DNA of 9,908 bases, taken from contig CALGIV010000284.1 in assembly GCA_937914785.1 (NCBI GenBank), positions 1-9,908 on the forward strand, in the 5' to 3' direction. The notes below the pieces were generated by a model, which was not told where the DNA came from, ran no database searches, and worked only from the letters and a program-made list of their open reading frames with translations. A program made the translations under genes and the position numbers. Positions 1 to 6,490 of this stretch are shown in pieces. The stretch is from an uncultured Eubacteriaceae bacterium. Its GTDB lineage: Bacteria; Bacillota; Clostridia; Eubacteriales; UBA1433. Position 1 is the first letter of the stretch. Every line of letters begins with the position of its first letter.

Positions 1-601
1 TCGATTCCTTGATCACAATTGGTGGGGACGACACGTTGAGCTTTTCGTCCAGGCAACCACAAAATACATCTATGTCCGGATGGGCACTCGTCAACCGTTT
101 TAACCCTTCAGGCGCTGCGATAATAGCCATAAATTTAATATTCACACCGCCATATTCTTTGATAAAATTTACCGCCGCTTCGGCAGAGCCGCCAGTCGCC
201 AACATCGGGTCCAGCACCATAATCAGCCGCTCACTGATCGGCGCAGGCAGTTTACAATAGTATTCATGCGGCTCCAGCGTCTCATGATCGCGGTAAAGAC
301 CGATATGACCAACCTTTGCCGAAGGCACCAACGCTTGAATCCCATTTACCATACCCAACCCGGCCCGCAAAATCGGTACCAAAGCCATCTTTCGCCCTGC
401 AAGCACTTTCGTCTTTGTCTGCGCCATCGGCGTTGTAATTTCCACTTCCCTCAGAGGCATGTCCCGCAATGCTTCATAGCCCATCAGCATCGCCACCTCT
501 TCGACAAGTTCTCGAAATTCTTTGCATCCTGTATTGACATCCCGCATTAAAGAGATTTTATGCTGTATCAGCGGGTGATCGAAAATTACTACATTCCCCA
601 T
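1..601 (-). CDS. upp: Uracil phosphoribosyltransferase, 3' end cut by window edge
   Basis: Converts uracil and PRPP to UMP in pyrimidine salvage in the cytoplasm. The first 189 residues align well with the family: PILRAGLGM near 77-84, YRDHETLEP near 103-111, and the PRPP-binding loop [10 protein letters not shown] at 131-140, followed by AAPEGL. The family is usually about 208-210 residues and 200 are visible, so little should be missing. After DEKLN (185-189) the visible tail reads [11 protein letters not shown] instead of the usual GYIVPGLGDAGD segment that contacts uracil; see findings. ATG at 601 is preferred because AAAGGA lies 6 nt upstream; an in-frame ATG at 607 sits too close to it. 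It starts 23 nt after the uraA stop, so the two are co-transcribed. Confidence 0.93.
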   Translation of the reverse strand, partial: MGNVVIFDHPLIQHKISLMRDVNTGCKEFRELVEEVAMLMGYEALRDMPLREVEITTPMAQTKTKVLAGRKMALVPILRAGLGMVNGIQALVPSAKVGHIGLYRDHETLEPHEYYCKLPAPISERLIMVLDPMLATGGSAEAAVNFIKEYGGVNIKFMAIIAAPEGLKRLTSAHPDIDVFCGCLDEKLNVSSPPIVIKES

Positions 602-624
602 AACCATTCCTTTATAAATTTATT

Positions 625-1956
625 TTATGAAACGCCTTCTCTCTTTGATTTTGGAATCAGCACATTGGCCAGCACACCCAAGACCACGGCAACAAACAAG
701 CCGGACAGCGTAAAGGAGACTGCTCCCAGCTGAAGCGTCAGACCACCGAGCGCATTAATCCCCAAACCGGACACCAAAATCAACGCTACAATAATCAGGT
801 TGCGGTTTTCCGTAAAGTCGATTTGCGCCTCACTGATCGTGCGAATGCCAATCGCTGCGATCATCCCAAACAGCATTACTTCCACACCGCCTTTTACCGG
901 TCCGGGAATCGTCTGGAGTACGGCGCCAAATTTGCCGAATAATCCCAAAATAATCGCCAGGATGGCGGTAACGCGAATGATTTTCGGATTGTAATTCTTT
1001 GTCGTGGCTAAAACACCTGTATTTTCCGAATAAGTCGTATTTGCCGGTCCGCCGAGGAACCCTGCAAACATCGTTGCCACACCATCACCGATTAATGTTC
1101 GGTGCAAGCCCGGGTCTTTTAGAAAGTCTTTGCCGACCACCGCACTGTTCGTTGTAATATCACCGATATGTTCCATAAAGGTAACGATAGCGATCGGCGC
1201 GATCGACAGAATAAACGCTACGTCAAAAGTTGGCAGGCTGAAAAACGGTACGCCGTTTAAATCTTTTGTAACAAACGGAACATTGATCCACTGCGCATTG
1301 CTGACCGCACTGAAATCCATCGTAAAAACACCAAACTGATTTAAGATGACGCAAAGTACATAACCAGATGCGATGCCGATTAAGATGGGAATCAGTTTTG
1401 CAAATCCCTTTTTGAGATTCATCAAAATAATAACAACAATGAGTGTGAACAATGCAATAAGCAGACTGATTGCATGCGCTCTTGTCACAACACCCGTAAA
1501 CGGAATATTGTTCAGACAATCGTTGAGCGCCGTGCCTGCCAGGCCCACGCCGATCAATACAATAACAGGGCCGGTCACAATCGGAGGAAATATCTTCTTG
1601 ATTTTTTCTACGCCGATTAGATAAACCAGCAATGCGAAGAGAAGATAAATAGCCCCCGCGACGATGATCCCGCCCTGTACTTTTGATAAATTTTCTACGA
1701 CTAACACACTTTCCCCCGCCGCATTCACCGAATAAAGGCTAATTGCGCCTAAAAAAGCAAACGATGAGCCGAGGAAGACGGGAACAATTCCCTTCGTACA
1801 CAGATGGAAAATTAAAGTGCCCACTCCGGCTGTAAACAGGGCGACCGATGGATTTAAGCCTGTTATCAGCGGAACGAGCACTGTAGCGCCGAACATAGCG
1901 AATAGATGCTGCACGCTTAAAAGATAATCTCGTGCTTTCAGCTTGGTATTGCTCAT
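625..1956 (-). CDS. uraA: Uracil permease, NCS2 family
   Basis: A 443-residue inner-membrane nucleobase transporter of the NCS2 (uracil/xanthine) family, expected to import uracil by cation symport. The protein is strongly hydrophobic throughout, consistent with the 14 membrane segments of the fold. Family marks are GSSFAFLG at 63-70, EHIGD at 262-266, DPGLHR at 281-286 and NTTYSENTG at 306-314. By alignment to E. coli UraA, whose uracil contacts are E241, H245 and E290, E262 and E311 are kept but the His position is Asp266, as in xanthine permeases. Linkage to upp favours uracil as substrate. ATG at 1956 has an ideal AAGGAGG (1964-1970) with a 7-nt spacer. First gene of the operon. Confidence 0.93.
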   Translation of the reverse strand: MSNTKLKARDYLLSVQHLFAMFGATVLVPLITGLNPSVALFTAGVGTLIFHLCTKGIVPVFLGSSFAFLGAISLYSVNAAGESVLVVENLSKVQGGIIVAGAIYLLFALLVYLIGVEKIKKIFPPIVTGPVIVLIGVGLAGTALNDCLNNIPFTGVVTRAHAISLLIALFTLIVVIILMNLKKGFAKLIPILIGIASGYVLCVILNQFGVFTMDFSAVSNAQWINVPFVTKDLNGVPFFSLPTFDVAFILSIAPIAIVTFMEHIGDITTNSAVVGKDFLKDPGLHRTLIGDGVATMFAGFLGGPANTTYSENTGVLATTKNYNPKIIRVTAILAIILGLFGKFGAVLQTIPGPVKGGVEVMLFGMIAAIGIRTISEAQIDFTENRNLIIVALILVSGLGINALGGLTLQLGAVSFTLSGLFVAVVLGVLANVLIPKSKREGVS

Positions 1957-1985
1957 ATCTTTTCCTCCTTAAACATACTGTAAAT

Positions 1986-2013
1986 ATTTTATCAAATTCA
2001 TTCGGATAGTCAA
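1986..2013 (-). promoter_or_regulatory. Promoter of uraA-upp
   Basis: On the minus strand, TTGACT (2008-2013) is followed after 16 nt by TAAAAT (1986-1991), with a TG one base before it, giving an extended -10. Expected transcription start is near 1979, so the 5' leader is only about 20 nt and has no room for a PyrR-type attenuator. Confidence 0.75.
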
Positions 2014-2093
2014 TAGACAATATCAAAAGATGTCGGATTATATCTGTTTCTATCATTTTAAAGAAAGGCCGGTTCTCTCCCTGCCTGATCCGT

Positions 2094-2131
2094 AAAAAAA
2101 CCCTGATATCATTTGGAAAATCAGGGTTTTA
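2094..2131 (-). terminator. Intrinsic terminator of infC-rpmI-rplT
   Basis: An 11-bp stem, AAAACCCTGAT paired with ATCAGGGTTTT on the minus strand (arms 2120-2130 and 2097-2107), has a 12-nt loop and ends in a run of T. It starts about 10 nt after the rplT stop and separates this operon from uraA-upp. Confidence 0.88.
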
Positions 2132-2139
2132 ATTTTTTA

Positions 2140-2496
2140 TTAAGCCAGGTTTTGTTTGGCGATATCCGTCAATTTTTTAAACGACGCATTGTCGTTCATC
2201 GCAATATCTGCAAGCATCTTTCGGTCGACTTCAATGCCGGCGTTCTTCAACCCGCAAATAAATCTGCTGTAAGACATATCATTCTGTCTTGCCGCCGCGT
2301 TGATTCTCGTAATCCAGAGCTTGCGATACTGTCGCTTTTTCTCTTTTCTGCCACGATACGAATCGCTCAGCGCGCGCATCACCGATTCATTTGCCATGCG
2401 GTAAGTCTTGCTTCTGCCGCCGTAATATCCCTTAGAAAGCTTTAATACTTTTTTATGTTTTTTCTTTGCATTCAATCCATTTTTTACTCTTGCCAT
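2140..2496 (-). CDS. rplT: 50S ribosomal protein L20
   Basis: 118 residues, exactly the usual length of L20. It is an early-assembly protein that binds 23S rRNA, and in Bacillus and E. coli it is the autoregulator of its own operon. The basic N-terminal tail begins [15 protein letters not shown], and the conserved [15 protein letters not shown] and LWITRINAA segments follow. It begins 15 nt after rpmI; AAGGAG lies upstream at a slightly long spacing of about 11 nt. It is the last gene of the operon, just ahead of a strong terminator. Confidence 0.98.
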   Translation of the reverse strand: MARVKNGLNAKKKHKKVLKLSKGYYGGRSKTYRMANESVMRALSDSYRGRKEKKRQYRKLWITRINAAARQNDMSYSRFICGLKNAGIEVDRKMLADIAMNDNASFKKLTDIAKQNLA

Positions 2497-2511
2497 CTTC
2501 CCTGTCTCTCC

Positions 2512-2706
2512 TTAGCTTCTCAGCATTTCCTTCACATTTTTTACATCTGCCGTATTTACAAAACTACCGCCGCGCAAGTTTCTCTTGCGCTTTGCAGACT
2601 TTTTCGTCAATATATGTTTTTTATAGGCCTGGCCTCTTTTTACGTTTCCGGACTTCGTCACGCGAAATCTCTTTTTCGCACCCGTATGGGTTTTCATTTT
2701 AGGCAT
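2512..2706 (-). CDS. rpmI: 50S ribosomal protein L35
   Basis: 64 residues, the normal size of L35. The N-terminus [14 protein letters not shown] and the central [12 protein letters not shown] are diagnostic, and the protein is very basic as expected for an rRNA-binding protein. ATG at 2706 is preceded by AAGGAGG with a spacer of about 9 nt. It follows the infC stop (TAG, 2727-2729) by 20 nt and lies in the standard infC-rpmI-rplT order. Confidence 0.98.
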   Translation of the reverse strand: MPKMKTHTGAKKRFRVTKSGNVKRGQAYKKHILTKKSAKRKRNLRGGSFVNTADVKNVKEMLRS

Positions 2707-2726
2707 TTTTACTCTCCTCCTTTAAT

Positions 2727-3287
2727 CTAGCTTTCTTTATTTTCTTCCAATTTGGCCATTTGCTTTTTTTCCTGTTCGGTATAAGGTTTTAACATCATCA
2801 CGGCGTTTCTGCCCTCTGTTCTCGGCGCGGTTTCAATCGTTCCCGCGTCGCTGACTTTCTCCGCAAAACGCTTCAACAACTCGACACCCCTATGCGAATA
2901 GGCGATTTCACGCCCTTTAAAACGCACAGAAACCTTTACCTTGTCGCCGTCCAACAGAAATCGTCGGCAGTTCTTCGCCTTGATATTCTGATCGTGTTCT
3001 TCCACGCGCAGCGACATACGAATTTCTTTTATGTTTACCGCTTGCTGGTTTTTTTTCGATTCTTTGAGCTTTTTCATCTGCTCGTATTTGAACTTCCCAT
3101 AATCCAATATCTTACAGACCGGCGGCTTTGCATTCGGTGAAATTTTAACCAAATCCAGCTCCCGTTCATCAGCGATTTCCATCGCCCGCTGTAAGCTGAC
3201 GATCCCCAACGCTTCCCCGTCTTCATCAATAAGCCTTACTTCAGGGTCTCTGATTTCCTCATTGATCTGAAAATCTTTAATTATCAT
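2727..3287 (-). CDS. infC: Translation initiation factor IF-3
   Basis: 186 residues counting from the ATG at 3287. IF-3 binds the 30S subunit, prevents premature 50S joining and proofreads start codon and initiator tRNA. The N-domain begins INEEIRDPEVRLID (8-21), PNAKPPVCKILDYGKF spans 51-66, a charged helical linker follows (67-90), and the C-domain carries GDKVKVSVRFKGRE (114-127) and TAPRTEGRN (153-161). The open frame extends upstream to a GTG at 3338, but those 17 codons lie in the leader hairpin and do not resemble IF-3. GGAGG (3291-3295) is only 3 nt from the ATG, 6 nt from the next codon ATA and 9 nt from ATT, so a rare start codon, as known for infC elsewhere, is possible. Confidence 0.97.
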   Translation of the reverse strand: MIIKDFQINEEIRDPEVRLIDEDGEALGIVSLQRAMEIADERELDLVKISPNAKPPVCKILDYGKFKYEQMKKLKESKKNQQAVNIKEIRMSLRVEEHDQNIKAKNCRRFLLDGDKVKVSVRFKGREIAYSHRGVELLKRFAEKVSDAGTIETAPRTEGRNAVMMLKPYTEQEKKQMAKLEENKES

Positions 3288-3331
3288 ACACCTCCAAATA
3301 AAAATGGGCAGCAAGTAAGCTGCCCAAACAT
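3284..3331 (-). CDS. Candidate 15-codon leader peptide in the infC leader
   Basis: The ORF encodes MFGQLTCCPFLFGGV and ends in TGA (3284-3286), which overlaps the infC ATG (3285-3287) in an ATGA junction. AGGTG (3336-3340) ends 4 nt before its ATG and matches the 16S anti-SD. The frame crosses the whole terminator-like hairpin at 3306-3325, so a translating ribosome would stop that hairpin from forming and could reinitiate on infC. The sequence facts are direct; translation and function are inferred, and chance is a real alternative for so short a frame. Confidence 0.35.
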   Translation of the reverse strand: MFGQLTCCPFLFGGV

Positions 3332-3410
3332 AATACACCTGTAAATAAGTATTTTATGAACCTGTGCACCATTGTGCACGAGGTGAGAAGCAGCGTCTTC
3401 TACTTTGTTC
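3288..3410 (-). ncRNA. Structured 5' leader of infC-rpmI-rplT (L20-leader-like)
   Basis: The RNA of about 120 nt between the promoter and infC has three helices in order: a weak AGAAG/CTTCT hairpin with GCTGC in and beside its loop (about 3387-3402), a stem of ACCT plus GTGCAC with loop AATG and one bulged base (3360-3384), and the terminator-like hairpin at 3306-3325. The early GCTGC can pair with GCAGC in the terminator 5' arm, a possible antiterminator. In Bacillus this operon is controlled by L20 through leader attenuation; position and architecture fit, but I cannot test the match to the Rfam L20 leader. Confidence 0.55.
3296..3325 (-). terminator. Attenuator-type terminator in the infC leader
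   Basis: On the minus strand GGGCAGC (3319-3325) and GCTGCCC (3306-3312) form a perfect 7-bp GC-rich stem around a TTACTT loop, followed by ATTTTTATTT (3296-3305). It sits directly before the infC SD. It could also stop read-through from the upstream aldo/keto reductase operon, which has no terminator of its own. Confidence 0.72.
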
Positions 3411-3416
3411 GTTGTT

Positions 3417-3445
3417 ATACTATCATTTCTTTTTTTGTCTGTCAA
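3417..3445 (-). promoter_or_regulatory. Promoter of infC-rpmI-rplT
   Basis: TTGACA (3440-3445 on the minus strand), a perfect -35, is followed after exactly 17 nt by TAGTAT (3417-3422) with an extended -10 TG. The -35 begins within 7 nt of the stop of the upstream aldo/keto reductase gene. Transcription should start near 3410. Confidence 0.85.
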
Positions 3446-3451
3446 GTACTT

Positions 3452-4471
3452 TTATTTTAAGCTTTCAAACAGTTCATCGACGGCTTTCACACGCTGTGGA
3501 ATCTTTAATTCATAAGGGCAACGCGTCATACAAACGCCACATTCAACACACGCATTTCCCTTTACTTTAAACGTCGCATAGCGCTTGCTCGCCCAATCCG
3601 CCAGGCCATACCGCTTTACATAACCTTCCATGAGCATCAGGCCAGCAATATCGATCCCCTGCGGACAGGGTTGACAATAGCCACACCTGCGGCAAAAATC
3701 TTTGCCGACCTCGGCCGCTTTTTCTTCAATCGCCTTGCGTGCCTCCGGCTGCATCGGCCCTTCTTTGGCAGCAGCCGCATTTTCGAACACTTGTTCTTTT
3801 GTGTTCATTCCCGGAATCGCACTGTCGATCAGGCTACTCTCGATAATATACTGAATCGCCCATTTGGCCTCTTCGGCAAATATTCCACCGCCGAGCGGCT
3901 TCATCGCTACAGTACCCATATCGAGTTCCTTTGCTCTCTTCAACATTTCCACGCCTTGATTTTCCGCAGCGTTGAACGGAAACTGTATCAAATCAAATTT
4001 GTTCGTCTCAACCAGCTTTAAAGCCATTTCCTTTAAATGTGCTGTAATGCCGATGAAACGGATTTTTCCTTCCCGCTGTGCTTGCTTCGCGGCTGCATAA
4101 GCGCCTTCTTCCGAAAAAATCGTTTCAAAGTCTGCCTGCGAAGCCAGGTTGTGGATTTGATATACGTCGATCATATCGGTCTGAAGATTCTTCAAGCTTG
4201 TTAAAATATCGCTATAAAACCCTTCCTTTGTGCGCGTCATCGACTTTGTCGCCAGATAAAACTTATCGCGTCCGATCTCTTTTAGCGCTTTGCCGATATA
4301 CTCTTCACTAACCGTGTAGCCACGCGCCGTATCGATATAGTTCATCCCCTGAGTTGCACACGCCTTCAGCGTATCAAGCGTTGCCTTTTCATCATATCGC
4401 TGGATCGGAATACCGCCGAATCCGACGACACCAACCATCAACTCCGTTCTGCCAAGTCTTCTCAATTCCAT
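3452..4471 (-). CDS. Aldo/keto reductase with C-terminal 4Fe-4S ferredoxin domain
   Basis: 339 residues, probably a cytoplasmic oxidoreductase of unknown substrate. An aldo/keto reductase barrel (about 1-240) has the catalytic tetrad Asp47 (IDTA), Tyr52, Lys76 (ATKS) and His107 (YQIHN). The C-terminal part carries two cysteine clusters: C260-C263-C266-C269-P in the pattern usual for this subfamily, and CVECGVCMTRCP at 308-319. These should bind one or two 4Fe-4S clusters and suggest electron exchange with ferredoxin-type partners, typical of anaerobes. ATG at 4471 follows the stop of the 88-residue gene by 2 nt with only a weak SD, so translational coupling is likely. No terminator is seen after the stop. 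Confidence 0.92.
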   Translation of the reverse strand: MELRRLGRTELMVGVVGFGGIPIQRYDEKATLDTLKACATQGMNYIDTARGYTVSEEYIGKALKEIGRDKFYLATKSMTRTKEGFYSDILTSLKNLQTDMIDVYQIHNLASQADFETIFSEEGAYAAAKQAQREGKIRFIGITAHLKEMALKLVETNKFDLIQFPFNAAENQGVEMLKRAKELDMGTVAMKPLGGGIFAEEAKWAIQYIIESSLIDSAIPGMNTKEQVFENAAAAKEGPMQPEARKAIEEKAAEVGKDFCRRCGYCQPCPQGIDIAGLMLMEGYVKRYGLADWASKRYATFKVKGNACVECGVCMTRCPYELKIPQRVKAVDELFESLK

Positions 4472-4473
4472 CT

Positions 4474-4740
4474 TTACCTGCCCGCCTCTTCTCCAAACGT
4501 CGTCTTATTTAGTGCCGCAATCTCTTCGGCCATTAAAGCGATAAATTGCTGCGTATCTGCATTTTGCATATAAGCTTCATAGATGTTTTTGCCGTGCAGA
4601 CGAAAAATCTTATTCTTTTCGTATTCGTATTTTTCTTCGTCGACCACTTTTTTAATACTGGTGGCCGCCTCGTTCACGCCTTCACGCGCACGTTCGGCAA
4701 AATCACCGATCATTTGTCCTAAATCATCAAACTTGCTCAT
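4474..4740 (-). CDS. Small protein of unknown function, 88 residues
   Basis: I do not recognise a named family. It opens MSKFDDLGQMIGDFAERARE and is predicted to be mostly helical and charged, with no signal peptide, membrane segment or cysteine. The opening and a middle section (EEKYEYEKNKIFRLHGKNIY, 35-54) recall small Firmicutes proteins that start MSKFDELGKK and often end in a zinc ribbon, but the ribbon is absent here. The coding call is supported by an ideal GGAGG (4747-4751) 6 nt before the ATG, a promoter just upstream and tight coupling to the aldo/keto reductase. A partner or accessory role for that enzyme is only a guess from position. Confidence 0.82.
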   Translation of the reverse strand: MSKFDDLGQMIGDFAERAREGVNEAATSIKKVVDEEKYEYEKNKIFRLHGKNIYEAYMQNADTQQFIALMAEEIAALNKTTFGEEAGR

Positions 4741-4766
4741 ATCACTCCTCCTCCCTGCATTTTTAT

Positions 4767-4775
4767 ATTATAGCA
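4767..4775 (-). promoter_or_regulatory. Extended -10 promoter of the 88-aa gene and aldo/keto reductase
   Basis: The minus strand reads TGCTATAAT: a perfect -10 (4767-4772) with the extended TG element at 4774-4775. No good -35 lies 17 nt upstream; a run of eight T occupies part of the spacer. Expected start near 4759 gives a short leader carrying the strong SD. Confidence 0.75.
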
Positions 4776-4820
4776 TATTTTGAAAAAAAAGTATTTCCTT
4801 TTCCTGCTTTCCGATGAATG

Positions 4821-4845
4821 AATTATGCCAATTCCGGCAATTATG
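4821..4845. repeat. Inverted repeat TGCC-N6-GGCA flanked by AATTATG direct repeats
   Basis: In the 154-nt divergent region, TGCC (4826-4829) and GGCA (4836-4839) form an inverted repeat, and AATTATG occurs at 4821-4827 and 4839-4845. It lies about 50-75 nt before the FtsH-like start, a place for an operator or activator site. No convincing -35/-10 pair was found for that gene; TATGAT at 4842-4847 is a weak -10 candidate. The rest of 4776-4894 shows nothing more. Confidence 0.3.
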
Positions 4846-4894
4846 ATTAGAGACGGTTTTACTTGGCATCAATACGTAAAAATGGAGAATAGAT

Positions 4895-6433
4895 ATGAAA
4901 AAAGGTTTTGTCCGCTCTATACAATATATTCTGCTGATTTTTTTATGTGTCGCCTCCGCATTTATATTTCTATCAGCGTTTAAAAATGAATCTATATTAC
5001 TCATGATCAGCGCTTCGTTCAGCTTTATCGTTGCGCTTCTACTGCTGTTCACCCTTTCGCACCAACGAAAACAGCTGCACTCCTATGCCCCTGAAATTCC
5101 TAAAAAGAGCTCAAGCACATTTATGACCTCTTTTTCCAACATCTCTGTAACCTTCGAAAACATTGCCGGGCTCGACGAGATTAAAGACGAACTCTATCAA
5201 ATCAAAGACTTTATCAAACACCCGGATAAATACAGGCGGCTTGGCGCCTCTATGCCCGGCGGCATTTTGTTTTACGGCCCGCCCGGCACCGGCAAAACGA
5301 TGCTGGCCAAAGCGCTGGCCAAAGAATCCGGCGTTAATTTTATCTACGCGTCAGGTTCCGAATTCGTCGAAAAATTCGTCGGCATCGGCGCGAGCCGTAT
5401 CCGCTCGCTGTTCGATAAAGCGCGCAGTCAAAAACCCTGTATCATCTTTATCGATGAAATCGACTCGATCGGGGCGACGCGCAACTCTGACAATAACAGC
5501 GAACGTGACCAGACATTAAATCAACTGCTTATCGAATTAGATGGGTTCTACTCTGAACCCGGCATCACTTTTATCGCCGCAACAAACAGAATCGATATTC
5601 TCGACGAAGCATTGCTGCGTCCCGGCCGATTCGACCGCCACATCTATATCCCTGTGCCGTCATTTGTTGCGCGCAGAGACATTTTAAAAACACATCTGGC
5701 TAAAAAACCTGTAGAGGCAAACATCGACTACGACAACCTGTCGTTAAAAATGAACGGCATGAGCGGCGCGCACATTGCCAGCGTCGTCAACGAGGCCGCA
5801 CTGATGTGCGTAAAAAAGAGCAAGACAAAAATTTCCGGCGCTGAGCTGGACGAAGCCATCATCAAAGTCGTCGCCGGCCTGCGCAACAAGAGCATCATCC
5901 TCTCGGAAAATGAACGCCACCGCGTCGCCTGCCATGAAGCTGCGCACGCCATCGTCTCTCACGAGCTGGCCGCCGGCAGAATCAGCCGGATTTCCATCCT
6001 GCCTCACGGCAAGGCATTGGGCTTCGTCTTAAACACCGCCCAACAGGAGCGGTACCTGCTGACAAAGACGGAACTGATGAATAAAATCTGCGTGCTGCTT
6101 GCCGGCCGCTGCGCAGAAGAGCTCATCTTCAATGAGATTACGACCGGAGCCGAAAACGACCTGCTCGAAGCCAACTCGCTCGCAGAATCGATGGTCTGCT
6201 CTTACGGAATGAGCAAATACAAGAATAAAACATTCCGCAATACGGAAGCCTCTACCGCTACCGTGAACAACGAAATATCGGAAATATTGAACTCCTGTTA
6301 CGAACAGACAGAGCAGCTCCTGCAAGAAAACATGCCGGTCCTCGAGGCGGTTGCACACATCCTGTATAAAAAGGAAGTCCTGTACGAGGACGAATTTTAT
6401 CGCATCATCCAATCGTGTAAAAAAGCGCAATAA
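4895..6433 (+). CDS. Compact FtsH-type membrane AAA+ zinc metalloprotease
   Basis: 512 residues against about 600-650 for canonical FtsH, a membrane hexamer that degrades membrane and cytosolic proteins using ATP. Two membrane segments (about 9-28 and 33-54) are separated by only about four residues, so the extracytoplasmic domain is absent. The AAA module has Walker A GPPGTGKT (128-135), pore FVG (161-163), Walker B IIFIDEID (183-190) and arginine fingers R242 and R245. The M41 protease has HEAAH (347-351) and the third zinc ligand Asp422 in TTGAENDL. The linker after GMS (438-440) is shortened and there is no tail beyond the peptidase domain. All active residues are kept, so it should be an active protease. 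ATG has GGAG 7 nt upstream. Probably a paralog of a housekeeping ftsH elsewhere; that is inferred. Confidence 0.92.
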   Translation: MKKGFVRSIQYILLIFLCVASAFIFLSAFKNESILLMISASFSFIVALLLLFTLSHQRKQLHSYAPEIPKKSSSTFMTSFSNISVTFENIAGLDEIKDELYQIKDFIKHPDKYRRLGASMPGGILFYGPPGTGKTMLAKALAKESGVNFIYASGSEFVEKFVGIGASRIRSLFDKARSQKPCIIFIDEIDSIGATRNSDNNSERDQTLNQLLIELDGFYSEPGITFIAATNRIDILDEALLRPGRFDRHIYIPVPSFVARRDILKTHLAKKPVEANIDYDNLSLKMNGMSGAHIASVVNEAALMCVKKSKTKISGAELDEAIIKVVAGLRNKSIILSENERHRVACHEAAHAIVSHELAAGRISRISILPHGKALGFVLNTAQQERYLLTKTELMNKICVLLAGRCAEELIFNEITTGAENDLLEANSLAESMVCSYGMSKYKNKTFRNTEASTATVNNEISEILNSCYEQTEQLLQENMPVLEAVAHILYKKEVLYEDEFYRIIQSCKKAQ

Positions 6434-6449
6434 CGGCTATAGTGCCGTT
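6432..6449 (+). terminator. Small hairpin overlapping the FtsH-like stop codon
   Basis: AACGGC (6432-6437) and GCCGTT (6444-6449) form a 6-bp stem with loop TATAGT, followed by TTCT. It is a weak terminator or an mRNA 3'-end structure standing just before the stronger hairpin. Confidence 0.4.
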
Positions 6450-6459
6450 TTCTATAACC

Positions 6460-6490
6460 GCCTCTGTTTGCAACTGCAAACGGAGGCTTT
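6460..6490 (+). terminator. Terminator of the FtsH-like gene
   Basis: GCCTCTGTTTGC (6460-6471) pairs with GCAAACGGAGGC (6476-6487) as a 12-bp stem with one T-G wobble and a 4-nt AACT loop, followed by only TTT. The stem is strong but the T tract is short, so termination may be partial. Confidence 0.65.

Noticed and set aside
2036..2046. TATAAT on the minus strand as a second uraA promoter
   Set aside because: No acceptable -35 and no extended TG; the TTGACT/TAAAAT pair nearer the gene is much better.
3288..3338. GTG-started 17-residue N-terminal extension of IF-3
   Set aside because: It covers the terminator-like hairpin and the infC SD and does not resemble IF-3; homology begins at the KDFQINEE segment.
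4814..4846. 10-codon ORF (MNELCQFRQL) upstream of the FtsH-like gene
   Set aside because: It has no SD, no match to anything known and is of chance length; it also overlaps the inverted repeat.
4768..5052. 94-codon minus-strand open frame across the divergent region
   Set aside because: It overlaps the start of the protease gene and the opposite promoter, lacks an SD and shows no domain.
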